From: Chelonobacter oris
GTDB lineage: Bacteria > Pseudomonadota > Gammaproteobacteria > Enterobacterales > Pasteurellaceae
DNA: 64,000 nucleotides
Direction of reading: 5' to 3'
NCBI RefSeq assembly: GCF_000772535.1
Contig: NZ_JSUM01000010.1
Coordinates: 1-64,000, forward strand
The notes under the pieces: generated by a model
Seen by the model: the letters and a program-made list of their open reading frames with translations, nothing else
Told to the model about the DNA's origin: nothing
The model's database searches: none
In this document: one piece after another, positions 18,257-28,143 of the stretch
Position numbering within the stretch: the first letter of the stretch is position 1
Layout: each line of letters begins with the position of its first letter
Translations under genes and position numbers: made by a program

Positions 18257-19081
18257 CTATTCCGGCACGCCGCGTAGCAACGGATATTTAACGAACGGCT
18301 CAATCGAAGTCGATGCCGGCAGATCATGAAACAACAGAATGAACGGCTTCGGCGGAATCACTTTTTCATTACGCCACAAACTGCCCATGCCGACCAGTTG
18401 GATATCTTGCGGTAAATTGGCAAGACCTTGCTGTAAGACACGAATGGTATTTTTACGCGGATGGCCGATCACAATCGCCGTCCCGTGTTTACGGGCATAT
18501 TGCAGCGCCAACCTGAACTGGCGCTGAACGTCGGCATATTCATCGCTATCGTCAAGGAAAATATGGCGATCAAGCGCAATCACGCCATGTTCTTTGGCGA
18601 CTTTGCTTGCCACACTGCTGCCGATGGTACGGCTATCGAGAAAAAATAATTTATGCTGCGCCAAATTCCGCATTAAATGGTTCATCAAAGTGCGGTCGGC
18701 GGTAGCGGCACTGCCCATGTGATTGTTCAGTCCGATGGCATAAGGCACTTGCCGACGGGCATAATCGATTTTTTCCGTCACTTGCCGTGCCGACATGCCC
18801 AAACGCAAGCCCTCTTTTTCCAGCCGCATATTGGCCTTCGGCTGCATCGGCTGATGAATCAAAATATCACGCCCCTGCTGTTTCGCCTGCTTCGCCCGTG
18901 CCGCGGCATTTGGCGCCGACGGAATAATCGCCACCGAAATCTCTTTCGGCAACTGATAAATTTTTTGATCGTCCGCCCGATAGCCGATATCGTCAATCAC
19001 GATTGCCAGACGTGCCGCCCGGCTACTGTTGATCATCAGCAGGAAAAAAAGACAAAGTGCGGTTTTTTGGATTGGTTTCAT
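18257..19081 (-). CDS. yibQ: Divergent polysaccharide deacetylase family protein YibQ
   Basis: Exported member of the divergent polysaccharide deacetylase family (DUF610), of unknown substrate. The 274-residue product has an N-terminal signal segment (about 1-22), then LAIVIDDIGY with the conserved paired Asp, IHQPMQP, LNNHMGSAAT and FFLDSRT, all family motifs that could bind a metal. E. coli has the same neighbour order envC-yibQ. It begins 88 bases after the envC stop and is likely cotranscribed with it. A role in envelope glycan turnover is inferred only from the neighbourhood and fold. Confidence 0.88.
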   Translation of the reverse strand: MKPIQKTALCLFFLLMINSSRAARLAIVIDDIGYRADDQKIYQLPKEISVAIIPSAPNAAARAKQAKQQGRDILIHQPMQPKANMRLEKEGLRLGMSARQVTEKIDYARRQVPYAIGLNNHMGSAATADRTLMNHLMRNLAQHKLFFLDSRTIGSSVASKVAKEHGVIALDRHIFLDDSDEYADVQRQFRLALQYARKHGTAIVIGHPRKNTIRVLQQGLANLPQDIQLVGMGSLWRNEKVIPPKPFILLFHDLPASTSIEPFVKYPLLRGVPE

Positions 19082-19169
19082 TATCGCCCTACCGTCCCGT
19101 CGATTTTTTCTTCTAATCTTGCCTGCGGATTGTCGTAAAAACCCTGTTTATTTGCTGTTATTTTTTCCA

Positions 19170-20387
19170 CTATTTCACCCAATTCAACGGATTAACCGGA
19201 TTGCCTTTGCGACGGATCTCAAAATAGAGTGACGGCTTGCCTTGTCCGCCGCTGTTGCCGACTTCGGCAATCTTCTGCCCGCGTTTAACGTATTGCCCGT
19301 TTTGCACGCTCAAACGCTGATTGTAACCGTACAGGCTCATATCGCCGCCACCGTGATCGACCACCACCACTAAACCGTAACCTTGCAGCCAGTCGGACAA
19401 AATCACCCGTCCGTCGGCAATCGCTTTCACCGCAGCGCCCGAACTGCTGTTGATCACAATCCCTTTCCAGCGCAATTCCCCCATTTGCACCGAACCGAAA
19501 CGATTGCCAATGCTGCCGTTCGTCGGCATCGCATACTGTTTCTTGCCGGCGCCCAAGCCGTTGGCTTTTCGGGTCAGATTTTTTTCATTTTCGGTCGGCT
19601 GATACGGCTTCTCGCTCTTTTTCTCTTGTTCGGCTTTTTTGCGCTGATACGCCGCCAATTCTTCCTGCTCACGTTTTTTGGCGCGCGCTTCCGCCTGAGC
19701 AATCGAGCGTTTCAGGCTGTTTTCATTCTCTTTCAGCACATCTAAGCGGTTTTCACCCTGTTTAATCGAACGATCCAGTTTTGTCAGGGTCGATTTGCGC
19801 TCGTTCTGCGTTTTTTGTAATGACGATTGCGACTGTTTCTGCTTGCTTAAAATCGCCTGTTGCTGTTTCTGCTGTTGTTGGGCTTCGGCTTTTTGTTCCG
19901 TCAAACTGCTCCGCGTCTGTTGAATCGATTCGATTAATTCAAGACGGGAGCGATTAAATTGCTGATAATACGCCAGCATCCGATCACTGACCTGCGCTTT
20001 TTCCGACAACATTTTTTCCACCACCGACGGATTTAACCCGGCACGATAGGCGGAATCCAACTGTTCCGCCAATTTCTGTTTTTGTGCCGCCAATTGCTTT
20101 TCCAGCTGTGCGATCTGCTTGTCGGTTTCACGAATGCTGCGCCGCAATTCGTCCAGTTCCTGCTCGGTTTTGCGCAACTCTCCCAACACATTGTTGATGC
20201 TGTTTTCCTGTTTTTTCAACTCTTGCTGCAAACGGTTTTGCTCTTTGCGTTGTTGCGACAACTGCTGTTGCTGTCGTTTAATCTGCTGCCGCACTTCGGA
20301 CAAATCCTGCTGATTGGCATACGCTGTAACGCTCACCACAACGTTGCACGCTGCAATGGCAAATAAAAATAAGAAAATGCGTTTCAT
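19170..20387 (-). CDS. envC: Murein hydrolase activator EnvC
   Basis: Periplasmic activator that switches on amidases AmiA and AmiB at the septum under FtsEX control. The 405-residue product has a signal peptide (about 1-24), a long Gln/Lys/Glu-rich coiled coil (about 28-255) and a C-terminal LytM domain. The LytM zinc ligands are missing: the usual HxxxD and HLHFE positions read as RFG and SLYFE, which is the degenerate, non-catalytic form expected of an activator. I start at 20387 (MKRIFLFLFAIAA); an upstream ATG adds 37 residues that spoil the signal peptide. In E. coli the upstream neighbour is gpmI; here it is a divergent gpmA. Confidence 0.93.
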   Translation of the reverse strand: MKRIFLFLFAIAACNVVVSVTAYANQQDLSEVRQQIKRQQQQLSQQRKEQNRLQQELKKQENSINNVLGELRKTEQELDELRRSIRETDKQIAQLEKQLAAQKQKLAEQLDSAYRAGLNPSVVEKMLSEKAQVSDRMLAYYQQFNRSRLELIESIQQTRSSLTEQKAEAQQQQKQQQAILSKQKQSQSSLQKTQNERKSTLTKLDRSIKQGENRLDVLKENENSLKRSIAQAEARAKKREQEELAAYQRKKAEQEKKSEKPYQPTENEKNLTRKANGLGAGKKQYAMPTNGSIGNRFGSVQMGELRWKGIVINSSSGAAVKAIADGRVILSDWLQGYGLVVVVDHGGGDMSLYGYNQRLSVQNGQYVKRGQKIAEVGNSGGQGKPSLYFEIRRKGNPVNPLNWVK

Positions 20388-20601
20388 ATCCCGTACCGGC
20401 ACCGAATGTAACTCCCGTTTGACCTGATGATTACAAAATTCATACATTTTAATCGCTTCTCGGCAAAAGATCAGCCGTTCCCGGCAGAATATCAGCAAAG
20501 ATCCGGTTTTTCTATTTAAACTTCAACAAATATTTGCTATAAATGCCACACGATTTAGCCAATAATTTTTGAACACCTTAAAACAACAGGAGAACTTTTT
20601 T

Positions 20602-21285
20602 ATGGAATTAGTATTCATTCGTCACGGTTTCAGTGAGTGGAATGCAAAAAATCTGTTTACCGGCTGGCGTGACGTCAACCTGACAGAACGCGGCATTGAA
20701 GAAGCCAAATCCGCAGGTCAAAAATTAAAAGAAGCCGGTTTTGAATTCGATATTGCGTTCACATCCGTTTTAACCCGTGCAATCAAAACCTGTAATATCG
20801 TGTTGGAAGAATCCGAGCAGCTGTGGATCCCGCAAGTCAAAAACTGGCGTTTGAACGAGCGTCACTACGGCGAATTGCAAGGTCTGGACAAAAAAGCCAC
20901 CGCTGAAAAATACGGTGACGAGCAAGTGCATATCTGGCGTCGTTCTTACGACACTCTGCCACCGTTGTTGGCGCAAGACGATCCGAATTCCGCCCACAAT
21001 GATCGCCGCTACGCCCATTTGCCGAGCGATGTCGTGCCGGACGGTGAAAACTTGAAAGTGACATTAGAGCGCGTATTGCCTTTCTGGGAAGATCAAATCG
21101 CACCGGCTTTATTAAGCGGACAACGCGTTTTAGTCACAGCTCACGGCAATTCCTTGCGTGCTTTGGCAAAACATATCGAAGGCATTTCCGATGCGGATAT
21201 TATGGATCTGGAAATCCCGACCGGTCAGCCGTTAGTATATCAATTGGACGATAATCTGAAAGTCGTGAAAAAATACTACCTGTAA
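20602..21285 (+). CDS. gpmA: 2,3-bisphosphoglycerate-dependent phosphoglycerate mutase
   Basis: Interconverts 3- and 2-phosphoglycerate in glycolysis and gluconeogenesis through a phosphohistidine. The 227-residue product begins [21 protein letters not shown], with the phosphorylated His in RHG and the second catalytic His in [21 protein letters not shown] is the cofactor-binding motif. I start at 20602, seven bases after an ACAGGAGA ribosome-binding site, not at the TTG 11 codons upstream. The usual residue after RHG is Glu or Gln; here it is Phe, as in some Pasteurellaceae. Confidence 0.96.
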   Translation: MELVFIRHGFSEWNAKNLFTGWRDVNLTERGIEEAKSAGQKLKEAGFEFDIAFTSVLTRAIKTCNIVLEESEQLWIPQVKNWRLNERHYGELQGLDKKATAEKYGDEQVHIWRRSYDTLPPLLAQDDPNSAHNDRRYAHLPSDVVPDGENLKVTLERVLPFWEDQIAPALLSGQRVLVTAHGNSLRALAKHIEGISDADIMDLEIPTGQPLVYQLDDNLKVVKKYYL

Positions 21286-21313
21286 TTTTTACGACCTGAT
21301 TTTATCCCGACCA

Positions 21314-21340
21314 AACCGCACTTTTTCGCAAAGTGCGGTT
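21314..21340 (+). terminator. Uptake-signal dyad terminator after gpmA
   Basis: Two uptake signals in opposite orientation form an 11-bp stem (AACCGCACTTT with AAAGTGCGGTT) around loop TTCGC, followed by CTTTAGTTT. It begins 28 bases after the gpmA stop. Confidence 0.8.
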
Positions 21341-21485
21341 CTTTAGTTTGTCGGCTGCCGATATTTTCGCCCGACGCGCTACAATTTAACCGATCCCGCC
21401 CCAGTTTTATTTGGTTAAACCACACAAGAGCGGTTATACTTAGCACTCTTTTACTCACTACTATTTTTACGGATTGAGATTTTAA

Positions 21486-21926
21486 ATGGAAGATTTTATC
21501 CCTAAGGCTGTCGAATTTGCCGGTAATCACACTATTATGGTTGCGGCTTGGGTTATCGTATTTATCGGTGTCATTGTCACCTTTGCCAAATCGGCGACCT
21601 CAGCAGTGAAAGTGATCGATAATTCACAACTGACCCAACTGATCAACAAAGAAAACGCCGTGGTGGTTGACGTCAGAACGCTGGACGAATTCCAGCGCGG
21701 CCATATTATCGGCAGCGTACAAGTCTTGCCGAGCGAAATTAAAAACCGCAATGCCGCAGTATTGGAAAAACACAAAAACGTGCCGTTAATCGTTGCCGAT
21801 GCCGGCGGGCTGGGTTCGGAATCATTGGCAAACCAACTGCACAAGCAAGGCTTTAACCCGATTTACAGTTTAAAAGAAGGCATCAGCGGTTGGAAAGCGG
21901 CAAATTTACCGCTGGTTAAACACTAA
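21486..21926 (+). CDS. yibN: Membrane-anchored rhodanese-domain protein YibN, active-site Cys absent
   Basis: Rhodanese-like protein of the cell membrane with unknown role. The 146-residue product has one N-terminal membrane segment (about 16-35) and a rhodanese domain (about 50-143) with [16 protein letters not shown] and the C-terminal [15 protein letters not shown]. The active-site loop, normally CxxGxxS or similar, reads [10 protein letters not shown] here, so the sulfur-accepting Cys is replaced. Sulfurtransferase activity is therefore unlikely. It heads yibN-secB-gpsA-cysE; E. coli has grxC between yibN and secB, and grxC is absent here. Confidence 0.88.
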   Translation: MEDFIPKAVEFAGNHTIMVAAWVIVFIGVIVTFAKSATSAVKVIDNSQLTQLINKENAVVVDVRTLDEFQRGHIIGSVQVLPSEIKNRNAAVLEKHKNVPLIVADAGGLGSESLANQLHKQGFNPIYSLKEGISGWKAANLPLVKH

Positions 21927-21961
21927 TATTTTTATATCTATCATATTCAAGGGAGCAGACA

Positions 21962-22468
21962 ATGGCTGACGAAAATACTCAAGCAGCAAACAATGAAGAA
22001 CAAGCGGTGCAACCGACCCTGCAAATCCAACGCATTTACGTGAAAGACGTTTCGTTCGAAGCGCCAAATTTACCGACCATTTTCCAACAGGAATGGAAAC
22101 CAAATTTGAAATTCGATCTGAATACTGAAACTGTCGAGTTGGCGGAAGGTTTGTATGAAGTCTGCCTGAATTTGACGGTGGAAACCACACTGGAAGAGAG
22201 CGAAGAAGTGGCGTTTATCTGCGAAGTCAAACAAGCCGGCGTGTTCACCGTGTTAGGCTTGGAAGGCGTTCAACTGGCTCACTGCTTGACCGCTCAATGC
22301 CCTAATATGCTGTTCCCGTATGCCCGCGAACTAATTGCCAGCCTGGTCAATCGCGGCACTTTCCCGGCATTGAACCTGTCACCGGTCAATTTCGATGCCT
22401 TATTCATGCAACAACTGCAAGCGCAGCAAGACGCTGTCGAACAAAGTGCGGAAACGCAGACCCACTAA
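21962..22468 (+). CDS. secB: Protein-export chaperone SecB
   Basis: Tetrameric cytoplasmic chaperone that keeps preproteins unfolded and hands them to SecA. The 168-residue product has the SecB core ([19 protein letters not shown]), the conserved [11 protein letters not shown] segment and PVNFDALF near the C-terminus. An N-terminal tail rich in Ala, Asn and Glu precedes the core. A GGGAG ribosome-binding site lies before the ATG. It starts 35 bases after yibN, and a terminator follows it. Confidence 0.96.
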   Translation: MADENTQAANNEEQAVQPTLQIQRIYVKDVSFEAPNLPTIFQQEWKPNLKFDLNTETVELAEGLYEVCLNLTVETTLEESEEVAFICEVKQAGVFTVLGLEGVQLAHCLTAQCPNMLFPYARELIASLVNRGTFPALNLSPVNFDALFMQQLQAQQDAVEQSAETQTH

Positions 22469-22505
22469 AATTCAATATTTTCAAAATAGTTGGTTTTTAT
22501 CACAC

Positions 22506-22531
22506 AAATCGCAGGCAATATCCTGCGATTT
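22506..22531 (+). terminator. Terminator between secB and gpsA
   Basis: AAATCGCAGG and CCTGCGATTT form a 10-bp stem with a 6-base loop, followed by TGTTTT. It may only partly separate gpsA-cysE from the upstream genes. Confidence 0.8.
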
Positions 22532-22589
22532 TGTTTTAGAATAGAGTCATTGTGTTATAGATCAGACTTATAAGACAGAGGAAAAAACC

Positions 22590-23615
22590 ATGCAAACCGC
22601 ACTGACCAACAGCCCTATCACCGTACTCGGCGCCGGTTCTTTCGGCACTGCCTTGGCGATTGCTTTTTCACGCAACGGTTATCCGACTTATCTCTGGGGT
22701 CATCACGCCGGACATCTGCAACGTTTGGCTGACGAGCGGCAAAACGGCGAATTTCTGCCGGAAATTATTTTTCCGGACTCGTTGGTTATCGAACCGAATT
22801 TGGGCAAGGCCATTGCCGCATCACGCGATATTCTGCTGGTCGTGCCGAGCCATGTTTTCGGTGATGTCATTGCGCAAATCAAACCGCTGCTGCGTGACGA
22901 CAGTCGTCTGATCTGGGCGACCAAAGGGCTTGAAAGAGACAGCGGACGTTTATTGCAAGAAGTGGTAAAAGAACAACTCGGCAGCCGTTATCCGTTAGCC
23001 GTGTTATCCGGCCCGACCTTTGCCAAAGAATTGGCAAACGGAATGCCGACCGCCATTGCGTTGGCCTCAAACGACGAGCAATTTGCAAGTGAAGTACAAA
23101 CCCGTATTCATTGCAGTAAACATTTCCGTGTTTATATCAATAACGATATGATCGGCGTACAACTGGGCGGCGCAGTGAAAAACGTGATTGCCATCGGCGC
23201 CGGTATTTCCGACGGTATGGGCTTCGGCGCCAATGCCCGAACCGCACTTATCACTCGCGGTATTGCTGAAATCACCCGCTTGGGCTTATCATTGGGCGCA
23301 GCGCCGGCAACGTTTATGGGAATGGCCGGTCTCGGTGATCTGGTGTTGACCTGTACCGATAACCAATCCCGCAACCGCCGTTTCGGTTTAATGCTCGGAC
23401 AGGGTTTCGGTGCGCAACAGTCGTTAGACAATATCGGACAAGTGGTCGAAGGATTTTACAATACCAAGGAAACGCATTTACTGGCACAACGGCAAGGGAT
23501 CGAAATGCCGATTACCGAACAGATTTACCAAGTGTTGTTCTGCGGTAAAGATGCCCGCGACGCAGCAATCGCATTGCTGGGACGCGAACGCAAAGAAGAA
23601 TATACGAGAGCGTGA
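22590..23615 (+). CDS. gpsA: Glycerol-3-phosphate dehydrogenase [NAD(P)+]
   Basis: Reduces dihydroxyacetone phosphate to sn-glycerol-3-phosphate, the start of phospholipid synthesis; PlsB (57479-59911) uses the product. The 341-residue protein has the dinucleotide fold [11 protein letters not shown] at about residues 15-25, [16 protein letters not shown], the catalytic Lys in [13 protein letters not shown], and [21 protein letters not shown]. Length matches E. coli (339). The stop is 2 bases before the cysE ATG. Confidence 0.97.
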   Translation: MQTALTNSPITVLGAGSFGTALAIAFSRNGYPTYLWGHHAGHLQRLADERQNGEFLPEIIFPDSLVIEPNLGKAIAASRDILLVVPSHVFGDVIAQIKPLLRDDSRLIWATKGLERDSGRLLQEVVKEQLGSRYPLAVLSGPTFAKELANGMPTAIALASNDEQFASEVQTRIHCSKHFRVYINNDMIGVQLGGAVKNVIAIGAGISDGMGFGANARTALITRGIAEITRLGLSLGAAPATFMGMAGLGDLVLTCTDNQSRNRRFGLMLGQGFGAQQSLDNIGQVVEGFYNTKETHLLAQRQGIEMPITEQIYQVLFCGKDARDAAIALLGRERKEEYTRA

Positions 23616-23617
23616 TT

Positions 23618-24448
23618 ATGACCGAAATATCTCCCCAAAAACTGCTTGATTTATGGCTCTCGATTCGGAATGAAGCCAAAGAACTGGTCGAAAACGAACC
23701 GATGCTGGCCAGCTTTTTTCATGCCACTATTTTGAAACATTACGACTTGGGGCTGGCACTGAGCTATATTTTGGCGAACAAGCTGTCCAATCCGATCATG
23801 CCGGCAATTGCGCTAAAAGAGATTATTGAAGAAGCCTACCAACAGCATCCGGATTTAATTTCCCATGCCGCCAGCGACCTATTGGCAGTACGGGAACGCG
23901 ATCCGGCAGTCAATATGTTCTCGACTCCGTTACTGTATCTAAAAGGCTATCACGCCCTACAGAGCTACCGCATTACCCACTATTTGTGGAAAGTCGGTAG
24001 AAAGGCATTGGCGATTTACCTGCAAAACCAAATTTCCGTCGCCTTTGATGTCGATATTCACCCTGCCGCCCGCATCGGCAAAGGGATTATGCTCGATCAC
24101 GCCACCGGCATTGTCGTGGGGGAAACCGCCGTCATCGAAGATGATGTCTCTATTCTGCAAGGCGTAACCTTGGGCGGGACCGGCAAAGAGTGCGGGGATC
24201 GCCACCCGAAAGTACGGGAGGGTGTGATGATCGGCGCCGGTGCGAAAATTTTGGGTAATATCGAAATCGGCCGTTTCGCCAAAATCGGCGCCGGCTCGGT
24301 GGTATTACAGCCCGTACCGGAATATGCCACCGCCGCCGGCGTACCGGCAAAAATCATCGCCCAACACCAACAAGCCAAACCGTCATTTGAAATGGATCAA
24401 TATTTTGAAGACGATGAACAATTACAATATGAATTCAGGAATATTTAG
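23618..24448 (+). CDS. cysE: Serine O-acetyltransferase CysE
   Basis: Makes O-acetylserine from serine and acetyl-CoA, the committed step to cysteine. The 276-residue product has the helical N-terminal domain (EPMLASFFHATILKH) and a left-handed beta-helix of hexapeptide repeats with the catalytic HPAARIGKGIMLDHATGIVVG and GDRHPKVREGVMIGAGAKILG. The ATG at 23618 is preferred to the in-frame GTG at 23612, which overlaps the gpsA stop; both give the same protein apart from two residues. The C-terminal Asp/Glu-rich tail would make the contact with CysK. Confidence 0.96.
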   Translation: MTEISPQKLLDLWLSIRNEAKELVENEPMLASFFHATILKHYDLGLALSYILANKLSNPIMPAIALKEIIEEAYQQHPDLISHAASDLLAVRERDPAVNMFSTPLLYLKGYHALQSYRITHYLWKVGRKALAIYLQNQISVAFDVDIHPAARIGKGIMLDHATGIVVGETAVIEDDVSILQGVTLGGTGKECGDRHPKVREGVMIGAGAKILGNIEIGRFAKIGAGSVVLQPVPEYATAAGVPAKIIAQHQQAKPSFEMDQYFEDDEQLQYEFRNI

Positions 24449-24588
24449 CGGCAAAAAACGGAATGATCATTAATGTGGTGCGACCGAGGTAACGTTTTGC
24501 GTTTGTGCGATCACGGCATAAAATAACCCCGAGCAATCCTAGATTTTTTATCATCACTCGCCTTTCCGTTACAGTAAAAGACTATGTT

Positions 24589-24620
24589 AAAGTGCGGTAT
24601 CATAACGAACACCGCACTTT
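24589..24620. terminator. Uptake-signal dyad between cysE and the TRAP operon
   Basis: AAAGTGCGGT (24589-24598) and ACCGCACTTT (24611-24620) face each other across a 12-base loop. Genes converge on this site, and it ends 9 bases before the TRAP permease stop. The T-run is weak. Confidence 0.6.
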
Positions 24621-24629
24621 AGCCGATTA

Positions 24630-26642
24630 TCAAGATGTTGCCCGATGTCGGCAATTCAGCCATACCATCGCGCCGACAATAATCATGCCGGCTAAATCGG
24701 TCATATGCTCCGGTACGATCAACATCAAAGAACCGATTGCCAGAATCAATCGCTGCCAAGCGGCAAACGTCTGTTTAAAATAACCTTCCACTGCCGCCGA
24801 CAAGCCCAATACGCCGACTGTTGCCGTGACAACCACGCTGACAATCACCCAAAGATCCGGCAACGGGAAACTGCGGGCGGTGACGGCGGCATCGGTCACA
24901 TCAATCATCAACATATTCGGATTATACACAAACATAAACGGCACGATAAAACCGGCCAGAGCCAAGCGCAACGACTGCCAGCCCGTCTTCATCGGATCAC
25001 CGCCGGCAATCCCTGCGCCGGCAAAGGCGGCAAGGGCGACCGGCGGTGTGATATTGGCAAAAATGCCGAAATAGAACACAAACATATGGGCAACCAGCAC
25101 CGGCACGTCAAAGGTAGCCAATGCCGGCGCGGCCATGGTGGCGGTGATGATGTAAGCCGGAATGGACGGCAGCCCCATACCGAGAACCATAGAAGCCAAC
25201 ATGGTCAAAATCAGGGTTAATAACAGCGAGCCGGCGCCTAAAGTTACAATAGAAGAGGTCATCACCGTGCCGAAGCTGGTCAGGTTAACCACCCCGATGA
25301 CAATACCGACCACCGCACACGCCGCCATTACCGGCAATGCCTGTCTGGCACCGTCTTCCAGTGCCGCCCAGATATCTTTGATGCCCATTCGGGTTTCTTT
25401 ACGCAGCTGGCTGATCAACACCGTAATACCGATGGTATACGCCGCGGCATAACCAATCGGCACTGACTGTACCAAAAAACAGATCAGCGCCACAATCGGC
25501 AATAACATATGTCCCCGTGCTTTCATCACTTCTTTAAGTTGTGGCAACTGATGACGCGGAATGCCTTTCAAATTGCGCTTGCCGGCACGGAAATGCACTT
25601 GCGCAATCACGCCCAGATAGTACAAAATTGCCGGAAAAAGTGCGGCCAATGCAATCGTACCGTAACTCACGCCGGTGGTTTCCGCCATAATAAAGGCGCT
25701 GGCGCCCATAATCGGCGGTAAAATCTGCCCGCCGACAGAGGCGCTCGCCTCAACTGCGCCGGCAAAATTCTTGTGATAGCCGATTTTTTTCATCAGCGGG
25801 ATAGTAAATGCGCCGGTACTCACCACATTGGCGACCGCAGCGCCATTGATACTGCCCATAAAGCCGCTGGAAATCACTGCAACTTTTGCCGGACCGCCCT
25901 GTTTGTCGCCGGCAATCGCCAACGCCAAATCATTAAACAACTGCCCCATGCCGGATTTGCCCAAAAAGGCACCGAACAGGATAAACAAGAAAATAAACGT
26001 CACCGAAGCCCCGGTAGCGGAGGAATAAATCCCCTCGGTTTTCAAATACAGTTGTCCGAAAATATCACCAATGTCATAAGGGCGGGTCAGTAACCTGTCC
26101 GGCATAAACCCCATCGAGCTGATAAACGGATAAACCAGAAACAGCAGGGCGAAAATCACCAACACCCAGCCGGTAATCCGTCGTGCCGCTTCCAGCACCA
26201 CCAGCACCGTCACCATCGCCAGCACAATATCTTCACTATTCGGAATCCCGCCTCGGATCGTCATAATCGCCTGATATTGATAAATCAGATAGATTGCGCC
26301 GGCCACTGCTGCCGTCGCCCAAAGCCATTCGTACCACGCAATCCTATCCCGACGGCTGTTCCTGCCCGCAGGATAGAGCAAAAAAATCAGCGCACAACCG
26401 ACCGCCACATGAATCGCCCGCTGCAACAATGTCGGCATCGGGTAAAAGGTGATATACAGATGAAACAGAGAATAAAAAACAGCAATCAGGCTGATCAGCC
26501 GTTTGCTCCAACCGCTCTTAAGCTGGCGCGTAACCGATTCACGGTCATATTTTTCCAAAATCTGCTGTTCTTTACTCTGCGCTTCCAGATCATTTAAAGT
26601 GTGTGGCAACCCTTGAGAATCCTGCTTCACTTGCCCATTCAT
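24630..26642 (-). CDS. TAXI-type TRAP transporter fused permease (4TM/12TM)
   Basis: Inner-membrane subunit of a tripartite ATP-independent (Na+ or H+-driven) uptake system. The 670-residue product is hydrophobic throughout, about 16-18 membrane segments, and is the fused form in which the small DctQ-like part precedes the DctM-like part. GGIPNSEDIVLA, FGAFLGKSGMGQLFNDLA, GGPAKVAVISSGFMGSINGAAVANVVSTGAFTIP (in pieces) and GGQILPPIMGASAF are typical. I start at 26642, 8 bases after a GGAG ribosome-binding site. It overlaps the DUF1850 gene by 53 bases. Known TAXI substrates include glutamate and other carboxylates; the substrate here is unknown. Confidence 0.9.
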   Translation of the reverse strand: MNGQVKQDSQGLPHTLNDLEAQSKEQQILEKYDRESVTRQLKSGWSKRLISLIAVFYSLFHLYITFYPMPTLLQRAIHVAVGCALIFLLYPAGRNSRRDRIAWYEWLWATAAVAGAIYLIYQYQAIMTIRGGIPNSEDIVLAMVTVLVVLEAARRITGWVLVIFALLFLVYPFISSMGFMPDRLLTRPYDIGDIFGQLYLKTEGIYSSATGASVTFIFLFILFGAFLGKSGMGQLFNDLALAIAGDKQGGPAKVAVISSGFMGSINGAAVANVVSTGAFTIPLMKKIGYHKNFAGAVEASASVGGQILPPIMGASAFIMAETTGVSYGTIALAALFPAILYYLGVIAQVHFRAGKRNLKGIPRHQLPQLKEVMKARGHMLLPIVALICFLVQSVPIGYAAAYTIGITVLISQLRKETRMGIKDIWAALEDGARQALPVMAACAVVGIVIGVVNLTSFGTVMTSSIVTLGAGSLLLTLILTMLASMVLGMGLPSIPAYIITATMAAPALATFDVPVLVAHMFVFYFGIFANITPPVALAAFAGAGIAGGDPMKTGWQSLRLALAGFIVPFMFVYNPNMLMIDVTDAAVTARSFPLPDLWVIVSVVVTATVGVLGLSAAVEGYFKQTFAAWQRLILAIGSLMLIVPEHMTDLAGMIIVGAMVWLNCRHRATS

Positions 26643-27111
26643 GGCATGTTCTCCCCCATAAAAAAACAATCAATGCTGTCCGAGAAGCGGTTATCCGCAC
26701 TTCGCTGTAGTCCGATACTAACCGATAAATCGGTATCGACTGTTGTTGTGCAGTCAGTTCACCCTGCATATTGGTCGATACCACCCAATTGATTTCCGCC
26801 AGTCGAATCCGTTGTCGATAGCCGATATAACCTTCCGGCGCCCGAACAGGCTCGCCCTGCGACGGCGTGCCTGCACCAAAAGTTTGCAGCCAAGTCTGTT
26901 CAAGCAGAAAGCCATTGCCTTCACGCCGATAATGTTCACGCCACAACTGATGCTCTACCGAATGACGCCAGCTCAGTTCAAACTCACGGCCATGCAGATA
27001 ACACGGCTTATCATCGGCGGCCCGGACAACAACAACCTCAAGCGGAAACAAACAGGCAAGTGCGGTTAACATACCACCCGTAACTAAAACCGTCCTGCCT
27101 GTTAACTTCAT
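26590..27111 (-). CDS. DUF1850 protein of a TAXI-TRAP operon
   Basis: Unknown function. DUF1850 proteins are found next to TAXI-family TRAP genes in many bacteria and are thought to be accessory. The 173-residue product has an N-terminal membrane or signal segment (about 7-31), then family features such as FELSWRHSVEHQLWREHY and FLLEQTWLQTFGAGTP. It lies 15 bases downstream of the TAXI receptor gene and runs 53 bases into the permease gene in another frame, so the three genes are one operon, probably with translational coupling. The last 18 residues lie in the overlap and could be a lengthened tail. Confidence 0.8.
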   Translation of the reverse strand: MKLTGRTVLVTGGMLTALACLFPLEVVVVRAADDKPCYLHGREFELSWRHSVEHQLWREHYRREGNGFLLEQTWLQTFGAGTPSQGEPVRAPEGYIGYRQRIRLAEINWVVSTNMQGELTAQQQSIPIYRLVSDYSEVRITASRTALIVFLWGRTCHEWASEAGFSRVATHFK

Positions 27112-27126
27112 GATAAGAAAATGATT

Positions 27127-28143
27127 TTATTTAGCATTGACTTCATCATAATATTTTTTTGCGCCCGGATGCAGTGGTGCAACCAGTCCCTGTTGGGCAC
27201 TTTCAAGATTAATATCCTTAGCGGCCTGATGTGCGGTTTGTAAGCGCGGCAAACTGTCAAAAAACGTTTTGGTCAGCAGATAAACATCGTTTTCACTCAA
27301 GTCGGAGCGCACCGCCAGCGCATTTTTAATGGCCGCCGTCGGGATTGGATCGGCGTTGCCGTAAGTTCCCGCCGGGATTTCCATCGCATTGAAATACGGT
27401 TTATCTTTGGCAATTTCCGCAATGCCGTCCGCCGGAATACTGACGATTTGCAGATCAAAGCCTTGTTGCAATTCCATCAAAGAGGAATTCGGCAAACCGC
27501 TGGTCAGGAAAGCGGCGTCGATCGAACCGGATTTCAAGGCATCTGCCGCCTCGGCATAGCCTAAATAGTCGACATTGATATCGTTATAGGTAATACCGAA
27601 CCCTTCCAATAAATTCCGCGCATTGACTTCAACACCGGAATTTTGCGCTCCGGTGGCAACCCGCCGCCCTTTCAGATCGGTAATGGTCTGAATACCGCTT
27701 CGTTTTGAAGTCACAATTTGGACATAGTTCGGATATAACGCCGCCACTTCGCTGACGGTCTCAATTTTATTCGGGAAATTGCCGACACCGTTAACCGCAT
27801 CACTGAGTACATCACTCATCAAAAACGCCATTTCGACTTTTTTCTGATTGAGCAAATTAAGATTCTCGACCGAGGCACCGGTGGTTTGCGTTTTCGAATT
27901 GGTTTTCAAATCGTTGCTGTAAATCTCTGCCAGCGTGGTCGCAATAATATTATACGGTCCGGAAGCGCCGCCGGTCGCAATGGTGACGAATCGGCTTTGT
28001 ATTGTTGCGCTTTCCGGCGCCACGGCTTCAGGCTCGGCAGATGAAACCGGTGCCGCCGTCGTACTTTTATCGTCACAACCGCCGAGCAAAACCGCCATGA
28101 ATACCGCACTTACCGCCATTGCTGATGCTTTCATTTTTTTCAT
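27127..28143 (-). CDS. TAXI-family TRAP substrate-binding lipoprotein
   Basis: Periplasmic substrate-binding component that feeds the fused permease. The 338-residue product begins MKKMKASAMAVSAVFMAVLL and has a lipobox LLGGC at about residues 19-23, so it is likely a lipid-anchored protein. FVTIATGGASGPYNIIATTLAEIY is the TAXI opening motif, and the two-lobe binding fold follows. The start at 28143 has a good AAGGAGAG ribosome-binding site; an upstream ATG lacks one and would bury the signal peptide. First gene of the operon. Confidence 0.91.
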   Translation of the reverse strand: MKKMKASAMAVSAVFMAVLLGGCDDKSTTAAPVSSAEPEAVAPESATIQSRFVTIATGGASGPYNIIATTLAEIYSNDLKTNSKTQTTGASVENLNLLNQKKVEMAFLMSDVLSDAVNGVGNFPNKIETVSEVAALYPNYVQIVTSKRSGIQTITDLKGRRVATGAQNSGVEVNARNLLEGFGITYNDINVDYLGYAEAADALKSGSIDAAFLTSGLPNSSLMELQQGFDLQIVSIPADGIAEIAKDKPYFNAMEIPAGTYGNADPIPTAAIKNALAVRSDLSENDVYLLTKTFFDSLPRLQTAHQAAKDINLESAQQGLVAPLHPGAKKYYDEVNAK

